A DNA stretch of 64,000 nt from Tuctoria greenei. Its lineage: Eukaryota; Streptophyta; Magnoliopsida; Poales; Poaceae. The notes beneath the pieces were generated by a model. That model was not told the DNA's origin, did no database searches, and worked only from the letters and a program-made list of their open reading frames with translations. Of this stretch, positions 1 through 9,895 are shown in pieces; position 1 is the first letter of the stretch; each line of letters starts with the position of its first letter. The position numbers and the translations under genes were made by a program. The DNA lies in assembly GCA_036927565.1 (NCBI GenBank), contig JAYESD010000008.1:112018279-112082278 (forward strand), written 5' to 3'.

Positions 1-209
1 CAATGTGTCTGGGGCCTCTCGGCCGCCCCATGTTTGGGGTCCTATGTTGCCAGATAGTCTCCCCCACGAAAGGCCTATGCCAAGCCAGAGGTCCAGGGTG
101 TGTAGCCTGCTTAGCCTAGTTCCGTACTCTAAGTGTGCACACCCTGCCTCCCAGCGCTACAGCTAAGTACTAGGGGCCAAACGGCTCACACCCTGAGTAA
201 GACGAGAAC
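1..209 (+). repeat. el3 spacer repeat, left part
   Basis: Non-coding flank to the left of el1. The stretch around 85-170 (gaggtccagggtgtg, tagcctgcttagcctagttc, gtgcacaccctgcctccc) is repeated in degenerate form at about 13525-13610, so the pre-insertion locus held tandem copies of a unit of roughly 280-300 bp. The same kind of text recurs in the pol-to-LTR spacers of el1 (near 6115-6180, inverted) and el2 (48615-48680). Confidence 0.6.
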
Positions 210-214
210 CGAGC
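210..214. repeat. Target-site duplication of el1 (CGAGC), left copy
   Basis: CGAGC directly precedes the TGTCGA end of the left LTR and recurs at 13204-13208 directly after the right LTR. A perfect 5-bp duplication is the hallmark of Gypsy integrase and fixes both ends of el1. Confidence 0.92.
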
Positions 215-1068
215 TGTCGACTGTCGGAGCCGGCAGATCTCCCTACACTGCTAAAGTGATTGGGGAGTTTGAAGTTCGGTGTGGGCGCGCGGAGATTCAA
301 GAAGGTGAATTGGAGTTTGGCACGGGAGACACAAGAATTTACGTGGTTCGGGCTGCCTGAGCGTAATACCCTACTCCACGGGTGTGTTGGTGTTGTATTA
401 GCAATAAGAGCTTGTCACGAGTGTATGGAGTGCGTGAGCTCCTTCGTGAACGTCCATCCCCGCGTGTATCGTCGGCCTGTCCTTTTATAGTACAAGGACA
501 GGCCGTTACAAGCTAGCCTGGCCCGACAGGTGGCCCTGGCGGTTACTAGTATTGACACACGCTTAATTGCCTTTAATGATCCTATAACGGGCTCTTATAG
601 CACCGTTACGGGTGTTAAGATCGTCCGTTTAAGTGTCATTAATATGGCATTAATGAAACTTAATCGGGTCTTGAAGTCCTTGGCTCTCCTTTGAAGATCC
701 GGAGCCGTTACAAGGTCTTCCAGAGGTTGGAGGCTGAAAGGTCCGATGATTTGACACGTGGCAGCTCCGGAGCTTGCTGTGGGAAGTAGGTAGCTCCGGG
801 GCTATCAGACACGTGTCAGGTCCAGAGCTTCTCTCGGTCTGGAGTTAAGCCCGGAGGTGCCGTTTCGGTACGTGGCCCGGAGCTTCCCCCGTGTGGGCGG
901 TAGCTCCGATTTGGTTGTACACGTGGCGACCCAGGGATTAACCATGTTGTAGAAGCGGGTCCGGTCATGTCTGACAAGTGGGCCTCCGAGGGTCTTCAAA
1001 CCAAGTAGATGGCTTTCTCTTGAGATCTTTGTAACCTCAAGGGGTGTACGGTTTTTAGGGTACCGACA
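215..1068 (-). repeat. el1 3' LTR (left copy)
   Basis: 854 bp, matching 12351-13203 over its full length with scattered substitutions. On the element strand it runs TGTCGGTACC...GTCGACA. It carries a TATA-like box (minus strand TATAAAAG, 482-489) inside an 11-bp perfect inverted repeat (474-484 and 494-504). Confidence 0.93.
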
Positions 1069-1090
1069 GTGGCCCCCTGGACCTACCTCC
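1069..1090 (-). other. el1 polypurine tract
   Basis: Next to the inner edge of the 3' LTR, the minus strand reads purine-rich (ggaggtaggtccagggggcc). The same sequence type (gaggtgggccagggggccac) precedes the 3' LTR of el2 and, more loosely, that of el3. It is the expected plus-strand cDNA primer. Confidence 0.75.
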
Positions 1091-1600
1091 GACGAAGATC
1101 ACTGGGGTGAAGTCATTCCGTCGGAGGTGGGTCCATCCTTACGACTCTTGAACTGAGTCTTCAAGGGTCTTTGGAGGTGCCGTTGGCAGGGATTTACAGT
1201 TAGATCCCGCCGCGTGGCACACCTCAGGCGGCAGATGAGATCTTTGACGTGCGGATCTCACACAATTGAAGGTCGCCAGTTCCCGATACGAAAACCGTAT
1301 CGGTTCCGCGCGCCCTGTATGGCCGCCGCCTTTGGGTTTCTCGTCGCGTGATGACAACCGTTCGCCTGGGTAAGAGCCTCGACTTGATCGTCGGGGTAGT
1401 CCCGGGCCCTCTTGTCATCGGCTGGGTTAAACTCTTGAGTGGTATCTTCGACTTCCCTGCGGTTTCCATCCAAGCGTTGCGATGGCTTACTTAAGAAGTA
1501 AAGCGCGCACCGTCAGGAGTTCTTTACGCCTCTCATCTGATCTTGTGCTCAAACTCCCAACTCGTGCTTAGCTCTTCTTCTCTTGCCTAGCTGTGCTGCG
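1091..1600. other. el1 segment between polypurine tract and antisense ORF
   Basis: No convincing ORF. It aligns with el2 53163-53673 (shared stretches such as ccgatacgaaaaccgtatcg at 1276-1295, an inverted repeat). Since the antisense ORF starts at its right edge, this is where an antisense promoter and 5' leader would have to lie. A TATA-like string cannot be assigned with confidence. Confidence 0.5.
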
Positions 1601-4600
1601 ATGGAGTTGGGTCTGCGCGAGAGTCGCTTGAAGACCGACAGCAATTTGAAGAAGGTCCGGGCCCTCATGGGGTGGTCCTCGGACTTCTTCAACCGCTTGG
1701 TCCGTGCCGGCAGAGAGCTCCCCTTCGAGAAGGAGCGCGCCGGCGAAATGGTGTACTTTTCTTCGTACGCCATGGTGGGGTTGATCCCACCTTTTTCTTC
1801 CTTCTTTTTGATGCTGCTAGACTTCTATGGTCTGCAGCTATACCACCTTGGCCCTCACTCCATTCTCCTCGTGTCCATCTTTGTCCACTTCTGTGAGATG
1901 TGGGTGGGCATCCCCCCTGCATCGAGCTCTTCCGGACTTTCTTCACCGTCCACACCACCGGCCGGAGCAATGAGTACCTTGGCTTCTACTACTTTGTGAA
2001 GCGCAAGAAGTGCCCATTCAAGTACCTCCAGTCGTTCCCTTCCGGGAAGTGGGACGACTGGAAGAAAGATTGGATAGTCGTTAGGGTGGAGGAGCATGAG
2101 CGGTTGGAGCTGCCCGACGGCCTGCCCGGCATCGACACGACGATCTGGAGTGCGGTTCCGATGCTGGCGGAAGCCTTCAACCCTGCCTTGACCAGGATTC
2201 GCCAATGCGTGGAGGGAGGATTGACTCCTCAGGCGGTATTCTGCAATTTCCTGGCCAACAGGTGGGCGCCGCTGAAGAGGAGGGAGAAGCTCGCTTGGGC
2301 CCTCAACAGCGTGATGGACGAGGACCGGGTTGAGACCGGGTTGAAGTCCAACATGATGGGGAAGACCTTGGAGTTCCACCTCAAGAAATTCCAGCATGGC
2401 ATCGACGTCGACGGTGATGACTTGAATCCACCGTCGGCCTTTCTCCCTCTGAACGTGGAAGTGGAGTTCAGCAGGGAGCTCAAGCGGAAGATGCCCGCAC
2501 TTGACGACCTTGGTGTCGTCGAGAGAAGATCAACCACCCGGGTGGCGATCCCCGAGATGCCCGAAGACGGCTCTGCCCCTGCCCCACAGCCGAGGGTCGA
2601 GGTCGTTGGCAAGGGCAAGGAGCTGGCGGATGAGCCGGAGAGCCGGAAGAGGAAGCTGCGACATGCCGACGGAAGGTCCGTCAGGCCCACTACTTCCGCC
2701 TCGGTCCCTTCTCCCCAGGGGGGAAGATCTTCTACCACCGTGGCGGCGGTCCCCGTGGTGGGGTCCTTCCGGAACGATACCGTTCCTGCAGTGGGATCCT
2801 CCCGGAGCGCGTCTGTCCCCGTGGTGGAACCCTCCTGGGGTGCTAGCTCCGGGCGAACGACTCCGGCACCTGGGACGGTGGGAGCCTCCAGGTCTAGGAG
2901 TTCCTCCCGATCGAGGAGAGCCTCGACCCGGGAAACGCCCGTAGCTGCGACAAGTTCCGGGGGACCTTCTAGAGCTTCTACGCCGACCGTGGCCAGCCCG
3001 GAACGTCCAGGAAAAAGGTTCCGCGCAAGCTGGTGTGGAAGCCTTCCAAGGTAATTTTTAACCTTTACCTTGGTTAACTTTTTAATTGTAGCGATTGGTT
3101 GTTAATTTTCTTCGTCCATCATCTGCAGCGTCCCCAAGAAGGGGAGTGAAGCTCCATCCTCGGCCACGATGTCTGAGGCCGTGGGAGCTTCTGCTCTTGT
3201 CTCGGTGCCACCCCAGGTGGTGGCTGAGGCTGCGACAGCTCTGGCGCCGGCTGTCGTGGTCATGGACCTCGACTCGTCCCCAGAAGTTCCCGTGGTAGAG
3301 CCGGACCACGGGAGCGAAGACACGCCAGCGGCGCCTGTCTCGGAGGTTGAAGCTCTGGGTCCTGGTGCTGCAGTGATGGAAGCTCCGGCTGTTGAGCCGG
3401 AGGAAGTAGTAGTCCCGGCCTTGGAGCCGGAAATTGTCGAAGCCCCAGCGGTTGAGCCGGAGGTGACTGAAGCTCCGACATGCGAGTCGGAAGTCGAGGT
3501 AGTTCTGGCAGTTGAGCCGGTTACTTCTGAAGCACCGGCCGCTGAGCCGGTTATTGTTGGAGCTCCGGTCATAGAGCCGGTGGTTGAAGAGCCTCCGGCT
3601 CTTGAGCCGGTGGTCGAAGAGGCGATGGAGCTCGAGCCTTCTTTGGAAGAGGTGCCCAGACCGGAGCTAGTAGCAGCTCCTGCTCCGGAAGCGACGATGT
3701 CGGAGGTACCTACGGCAGAGCCGGAGTGCCCAAGCGAAGTCGCTGGCCCCCTGCCCGAGGAGGTGAATGAAGACTTGGCGGCAGGGCCTTCTTCAATGGC
3801 GACTGAGGCCATCCCGGAGGGCGGCCCTAGTGCCTTGGAAGCTCAGGGTTCTGCTCTCGTAGAGTGGGGCCCAATTTTTGTATGTGAAGACCCGCTGGAA
3901 CCAGCGGAGGAGACCCCAGCAGTTCCGGAGCCCATCCTGCTGTCGATGTCTATCGACAACGCCTGCTCCAGTCTGCGTCAAGTCCAATTGGCTTTCTTCC
4001 ACGACAGCAAGGCTCTTGAAGAGGAGCGCCAAACCCTTAGGCGGTGGCGTAACCGACTCCACTTTGAGACCAAGCTGGCGCAGCCGAGGCTACCGGATGA
4101 CAAGGAGTGGATCAAGCGGGAGAAGATCCGCCTGGAGTACTGGGGCAAGCTGCTGGATGACAGGGAGAGCATGACTCATGCCCTCGACGCTCAATCCCGG
4201 GAGATCTACGATCAGGCCAAAGCTGCCAATAACGCGGCCGATGCTCGGCACGAACAGCTTGAGGCCATTAACACCGCACTCATCAAGCGACGAGAGGCAC
4301 TTGAAGAGAGGGAGAGACGGCTCGAGAATGAAGAGCAGAAACTCCTTGAGCTGCGGGATGATGTCCTGAGGAGGGAAGAGGAGCTTGCCGAGAAGATAGC
4401 TCTGGCGGACAAGGGCCTCGAGGAGCGCACTAAGAAGTTGGAAGAGCGCTGCCAAGAGGAGGAGAAGACCTGGGTACGAGGGCAGGAACTCTACGAATAT
4501 GAGTGTGCCCTTGTTGCTCGGGAGAAAAAAGTGGAGGCTAGGGAGAAGGACCTGGTCGATCGCCGGAACAAGATCCACCTCCGGGAGGAGGAGCTCGGAA

Positions 4601-5142
4601 GACTCGAGAGGCGGGTTGCTGCAAAGATTCAGCAAAACGCCAAAGAAGTCGAGCGCCTCGCCCGCGTGAATTCCGAACTGACGGCGGCCAGGAGATCCCT
4701 GGAAGAGATGAAGAGTTTGAGGACGGCGGACTCCCTATAGATTTGGGAGTTCCTGGGCAAGGCCAACGACGTGCTGACGCCGATGGGTTTCAGCCCCGTG
4801 CGCCCGGATGATCTGGAGCCAGAGCCGGACCTTGCGCTGCAGGCGTTGAGCGCAGCAGGTAGCAAGCTCTCCAAGGTGGGCGATTTCATCGCGGACCAAC
4901 TGGAGGTTGAGGGGCAATCCCTGGCGAGGAACGTCACAGAGTATGTGCTGCCGTGCTACACCAGCCGGAACTCCCAATTTCCTCTGGACCCGGTGCTTGA
5001 AGGCCCCGTCGAAGGAGAAGGCGAAGCTACCCGAGCCAGCGTATCGGAGGTCGCCCAGAAGGTCGCCGAGTTCTTCCATAGGTCTAGGACCATCTCTTTA
5101 GCTCTCACTTGTATTTTCTCTTCTTCTTCCTCAATTTTGTAA
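1601..5142 (+). pseudogene. Antisense ORF of el1 (PF04195-like 'putative gypsy type transposon' protein)
   Basis: Protein of unknown function encoded antisense to gag-pol, as known in grass Tat elements. The start ATG is at 1601, giving MELGLRES; the longer frame seen upstream depends on a TTG. The first about 230 residues resemble PF04195 (PPFSSFFLMLLDFYGLQLYH, FVHFCEMWVGIPP, then the GKWDDWKKDW block). A Ser/Pro-rich stretch follows, then an intron (3051-3128), a Glu/Pro/Ala repeat region (3280-3720) and a long charged coiled coil (about 4000-4735). Breaks: a 1-nt loss at the C run 1912-1917 moves the frame (el2 has ATT before the C run, here AT), and TAG at 4738-4740 replaces a Gln codon, after which the frame stays open to 5142. 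Intact length would be about 1,150 residues. The family assignment is from memory of the domain pattern. Confidence 0.8.
3051..3128 (+). other. Predicted 78-nt intron in the el1 antisense ORF
   Basis: The upstream frame ends in AAG|GTAATTTTTA and the downstream frame opens after TCATCTGCAG. The first part would meet a stop immediately inside the segment, while removing 3051-3128 joins a phase-2 codon (AG+C) to an open frame (VPKKGSEAPSS). El2 has the same donor (CAAGGTAAATTTG) on its minus strand at about 51775, but its aligned acceptor is CAA+G rather than CAG. Splice signals in this orientation imply a transcript antisense to the retrotransposon genome. Confidence 0.65.
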
Positions 5143-6352
5143 TCCCTTGTCTTCAGATGTAATCTCCTGTCTCCAAATGAATGAAATCCCCAAATTTTTG
5201 AGAATTTCACTTTTTGTCTTCAACACTTTTATCTTCACTTGGTCCCCTGGTAGATGTACACAACTTGATTGTGAACATGTACCAAAAGGATATTGTGCTT
5301 TGTTGAAGACTCATTTTGCTCCGAACTTGTAGAATTTTAGGTCCGAAGTCTTCGATAGTGAAGGCCCCCTGAGGTTGTCGGAGCTCAAAAGCTCCGGCAT
5401 TATCCATCGCTGGAGCTTGGTAGCTCTGGCAATAGCCTCTATCAACACGTAGAGCGTCGATAGTTAGTCCTCCGGGGTGTCGGAGCTGAGTAGCTCCGGC
5501 AGTGACCTTTGCCAACACTTGGTTTGTTGGCAGCAGACTCCATTTACGGGGTCTTCTCACCATCTTATATTTAGCATCAACGGTTGGCCCCCTTTGGGGA
5601 GTCGGAGCTTAGCTAGCTCCGGCTTTTCTCCATCAACGTAGACTTTATTTTTCCTGCACACTTAAGCCAAGAAAAATAGTAAAATTTGTTCCTTGTCTAT
5701 AATTTTGTCGCGTCTTACTATTCTCAAGAAAACTTTAAGTTGAACGTGATTTTAAATACAACCGGATGCGTTGCCTTTTCTCTTAGATTCAACTGTTCAT
5801 GGACCCACCTTACTTCGGCCTGCCGGGGTGTAGGTAGAGTGGCGTACTTAGGGTGCTTGACCAGGCTAAGTCGATAGCACACTCCGGCCCTAGATTGGCT
5901 TGGCGGCTTTCAGGCGAGTTGGCCATGAGCGATATTTGAATCCAAAAGAACTGACAATACAACTCAAATCGTATATAAACCGGTCGAACTAAAATTTCTT
6001 AAGAATTGCACGTCTTTGTTATAAACAAGAAAGAGAAAAATAAAAATGTTGAGCCTGTACAAAATAAATGCACGTGGAGTCTATTTCACATGAAGATGTC
6101 TTTCATTATAGGTCCGGGGTACAGGGGAAACAAGTACACTCTTAGGGTACGGAACCAGGCTAAGTGTGTTTGGTTTCTCGTTTGACCCAGGGTAGTTAGC
6201 CACACTTTTAGTCCGGAGACTGTGACAAGTGCTGCATGAACTTTGCGGACCTTTCAGGAAGGGTCCGACTGTTCTCCCGGAGGAACTACCCGACTCTGTA
6301 CAATGACTCTATAACATACACCCCAAGTTACTCAAGACTCACCTCCGTGGTA
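5143..6352. repeat. el1 pol-to-antisense-ORF spacer
   Basis: Non-coding. It holds degenerate repeats of 'agctccggca' and 'gggggtcggagct' units (5340-5640) and blocks built around 'agggtacggaaccaggcta' (about 5835-5880 and 6110-6180). The corresponding spacer of el2 is 48450-49779. ORFs in this stretch are short and show no family resemblance. Confidence 0.6.
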
Positions 6353-7228
6353 TTAAGTGTAGAACTTACGGAGGTGCTCGATGTTCCAAGGATTTGGGAG
6401 AGGTGTCCCATCCTCGGTAGCCAAGCGAACGCTTCCAGGACGGGATACTTTGATCACTCGGAAGGGCCCCTCCCAGCCGGGGGAGAGTTTGTTTAACCCT
6501 TCTCTAGATAGTATTCTCCGTAGCACCAGATCGCCTTCCTCGAGCTGTCGGTTGTGTACATGCCGCTGGTGATAACGCCGTAGAGCTTGGCGATATTGGG
6601 CATTCCGAATAGCTGCTTGGCACCTTCCCTCCTCGAGGAGGTCTAGGTCTTCACGCCGGAGCTGGTCCTGCGCAGCTTCGTCGAAGGTCCGGACCCGGAG
6701 CGAACCCAAGGTGATTTCCGGAGGAAGGATTGCTTCAGCTCCGTACACCAGAAAGAAGGGTGTTTCTCCGGTTGACCGGTTTGGAGAAGTCCTGTTGGCC
6801 CATAGAGTGGGCGGAAGCTCTTCGATCCAGTTGGCCCCGTGTTTTTTCAAGCGCTCATAGGTGCGCGTTTTGAGTCCTTTAAGGATTTCAGCATTTGCTC
6901 TCTCGGCTTGGCCATTGCTGGCGGGGTGAGCTACGGAGGCGTAGCAAACTTGTATGCCGAGGTCTTCGCAATATCCTTGGAATGTGGAGCTTGTGAATTG
7001 AGTCCCATTATCAGTGATGATTTTGTTTGGGACTCCAAATCTGCTTACAATGGATTGCAGGAAGTTGATAGCAGATTGCTTGTTGATCGTCACAACTGGA
7101 GTTGCTTCCGGCCATTTGGTGAACTTGTCAATGGCGACGTACAGGAACTTGTAACCTCCGGCGGCTCTTGGGAAGGGTCCCAAGATGTCCATCCCCCACA
7201 CAGCGAAGGGCCATGTAGGAGGTATCAT
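6353..7228 (-). pseudogene. el1 integrase domain of pol
   Basis: Integrase core and C-terminal part, the enzyme that inserts cDNA into the chromosome. In this 291-residue open segment the catalytic triad is present: D14 (MDILGP), D73 (ITDNGTQF) and E109 (GQAERAN), with 35 residues between the last two as in D,D35E integrases. The end (LSPGWEGPFRVIKV..NIEHLRKFY) is the usual Gypsy integrase C-terminus. It is in frame with the RNase H segment upstream but cut from it by TAA directly before 7228 (el2 has an AAA here, a Gln codon is expected) and by TAG at 7325. The ATG at 7228 is an internal Met, not a true start. The zinc-binding N-terminus lies at about 7230-7460. Confidence 0.9.
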
Positions 7229-7324
7229 TTATAAGGGCTGAGCCGGTATATGAATATGCTTTGCATGAAATTGGCATGCTTCGCATTTCTTCACCAGCTC
7301 AGTGGCATCCTGGAGCGCTGTAGG

Positions 7325-8800
7325 CTAGTAGAATCCATGCTGAAAGGCTTTTCTGACCAGCGTGCGGGAAGATGCGTGGTTCCCACACTCGCCTCCATGG
7401 ATTTCTGCGAGGAGTTCGCAGCCATCTTCCCTTGTGATGCACCGCATTAGGATGTCGTTGGCACCGCGCCGGTAGAGATCCCCTTCTACCAGCGTGTATC
7501 TTTTAGCCAATCTAACTACTCGGTCAGCGGATACATCATCGTCAGGAAGGATGTTGTCTTTCAAGTAGCTCCGGATCTCTGAGATCCATGCATCGGAGCT
7601 AGCTTGAGCTTTTGAGACTTGCGTGCTGGGTTGCTCGGAGCTTCCGGCATCACTTACGACCCTTGATGGCTGCCATGGTAACAGGGCCATCGGGACCATC
7701 AGCTTCGGGATGCTGATCTCGCCCCCTTCGCTCAGTTCGGCAGGATGAGCTGTGGGTTTCGACAATCTCCGGACAAAAGTTCCGTCAGGAGCCGGAGCTC
7801 CGGTTGACGCTTTCGTCGAGAGTTCGTCGGCTTCAGCATTGTGGGCACGCTGAACATGGTGGAGGTCTAGGACTTCAAAGTCCTTCTGAAGCCTCTGGAC
7901 TTCTAGGAGGTAAGCAGCTAGCTGGAGATTGTTGCAGGAGCATTCACCCTTCACCTGCTTGATGATGAGCTGTGAATCTTCTTTGACCAGCAGTTGCTTG
8001 ACATCATATGATAGTGCCACCTTTAGTCTGTAGATGAGCGATTCATACTCCGCCATGTTGTTGGTTGCCTTGAAGTCAAGGTGTACCATGTATTTTACCT
8101 TCTCCCCAGTCGGTGCAAGGAGAAGGATTCCAGCTTCAGCCCCCTGCTTCTGCATGGAGCCGTCGAAGTAGAGGGTCCAGTAAGGCTCGGTGAAGGTTGG
8201 AGCTTGATGCTCCGTCTTCTGTTCACTGGGGCCCCCAGGGTTTGATGGAGAGGGAGTCCATTCCGCCACAAAATCTGCCAACGCTTGACTCTTGACTGCT
8301 TGTCTTGAAATAAATTCAAGATCAAATTCAGCCAATTCTGCTGCCCACTTTGCAATATTCCCAGTTGAATTGGGATTATGCAAGATTGCTCGAAGTGGGT
8401 AGGAGGTCACCACCGAGACTTTGTGTGCTTGGAAATAATGTCGAAGCTTCCTGGAGGCAATAAGAACTGCATAGAGCAGCTTATGCACCTCTAGGTATCG
8501 AGTCTTGGCATCATGTAATACTTCACTGATGAAGTATATCGGGCATTGAATGGTCCGGACCCTCCCAGAGGGGTTCGGAGCTTCATCTTCATTGATCCGG
8601 ACCCTCTCGGAGGGGTCCAGATTCTCTTCGGGGACCTCCGAGTTCTGGCTGGAGGAACCCGGAGCTTCTTCAGAAATGACATGGACCCTCCCGGAGGGGT
8701 CTAGGTCTCCTGAAGCGACTTCTTGTGGGTTCGAATCTGGGAGCTGGGACCCAGACTCGCTTTCAGGAACCTCCGGACCCTCCCGAAGGGGTCTGGATTC
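7325..8800 (-). pseudogene. el1 RNase H region of pol (tether plus second RNase-H-like domain)
   Basis: Open frame in line with RT. The end of the first RNase H (ISEVLHDAKTRY, then KLLYAVLIASRKLRHYFQ and the WAAELAEFDLEF block) is followed by a second RNase-H-like domain with YFDGSM, NNMAEYES, KEDSQL and HNAEADELS. Counted from codon 8488 the acidic residues are D109, E148 and D171. A dual RNase H is a known feature of Tat elements. The segment from 8545 to 8800 is a low-complexity insertion with four repeats. It stops at TAG 7325-7327, where TGG (as in el2) is expected, and is cut from RT by TAG 8801-8803, where el2 has CAG. Confidence 0.87.
8545..8800 (-). repeat. In-frame repeats between RT and RNase H of el1
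   Basis: Four copies of a roughly 22-bp unit (plus strand ggaccctcccgaggggtc type) at about 8551-8575, 8594-8617, 8680-8702 and 8770-8793, separated by acidic/Ser-rich spacers. On the coding strand they read D/N-P-S-x-R-V-R. El2 has three diverged copies at the same place (46105-46253). The unit is close to an inverted repeat (GGACCC...GGGTCC). Confidence 0.8.
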
Positions 8801-9811
8801 CTAAGTGTGGGGTAGTTCCGGTCTCTCCGCAACCAGAACCATACTGACGACTTCGTCAGTAGCTGAAATGTAAAGCAGTAAAGGCTCACCAGGGTTCGGA
8901 GCTACCAGAATTGGTAGGGTGGTGAGGAACTGTTTCAGCTCCTGGAATGCCTTCTCTGCTTCTTCGGACCATTGGAATGGTCCGGACTTCCTCAATAATT
9001 TGAAGAAGGGAAGTGCCCGCTCCGCCAGTCTTGATATGAACCGGCTGAGGGCTGCTAGACACCCAGTTAACTTTTGGACGTCTTTGATGCGGGTTGGTGG
9101 CCGCATGTCTTCAATGGCTTTTATCTTCGCCGGATTAGCTTCTATGCCCCGGTGACTTACCAGGAAACCAAGAAGTTTTCCGGAGCTAACCCCAAACATG
9201 CACTTGTCCGGGTTTAGCTTTGTGCGGGTGTCCCGCAGTTTGTCGAAGACAGCCTGCAAGGTGTCTAGGAGTGACTCCTTGTTCTTGACCTTGACCACGA
9301 TGTCATCGACGTACACTTCCACTATGTCTCTGATGAGTTCTTCAAAAGTTTTGTACATGGCTCGTACAAAAGTTGAAGCTGCATTCTTGAGACCAAATGG
9401 CATGGCTGTGTAACAGTACAATCCATCTACTGTGATGAATGAAGTATGCTCTTCATCCTCCCTAGACATCCTGATTTGATGATACCCAGAATATGCGTCT
9501 AGGAAACACAGTAATTCACACCCGGAGGTAGAATCCACTATCTGATCTATTCTAGGTAGTGGGAATGGATCTTTTGGACATGCCTTATTTAGTGTGGTGT
9601 AGTCGATGCACATCTGAAGCTTCCCGCCAGCCTTGGGCACAACGACTGGGTTCGCCAGCCATTTTGGATGGAAGACTTCTCGGATGAATCCGGCTTCAAG
9701 TAGCTTCTTCACTTCTTGTCGGATGAAGTTCTGTCGCTCTACGGATTGCTTCTGAGGCTTCTGATGCATAGGCCGGGCATCGGGGTAGATCTTCAGATTA
9801 TGCTCAATCAC
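8801..9811 (-). pseudogene. el1 reverse transcriptase domain of pol
   Basis: Reverse transcriptase that copies element RNA into cDNA. In the 336-residue open segment one sees EVKKLLEAGFIREV (about 33-46), the CIDYTTLNKACPKDPFPLP block (68-86), LDAYSGYHQI (104-113), MPFGLKNAASTFVRAM (137-152) and the catalytic YVDD (167-170). The thumb and start of RNase H follow (LTGCLAALSRFISRL, FQWSEEAEKAFQELK). The first codon shown is an internal Met. The frame continues upstream through TAA 9835-9833 (el2 has a Gln codon) to the TAG that ends gag-protease at 9896-9898. All are in one frame with gag core and integrase. Confidence 0.92.
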
Positions 9812-9895
9812 TTCCCTGAGGATCCCAGGAATTTATGACGGTTGCCAAGCAAACACGTCAACGTTAGCCCGGAGGAAAGTGATGAGCGCGAGTTC

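Noticed and set aside
1855..2738. Minus-strand frames of 169-180 codons opposite the el1 antisense ORF
   Set aside because: Shadow frames of the GC-rich plus-strand ORF; no motif, and the plus-strand frame has the PF04195-like domain conserved in el2.
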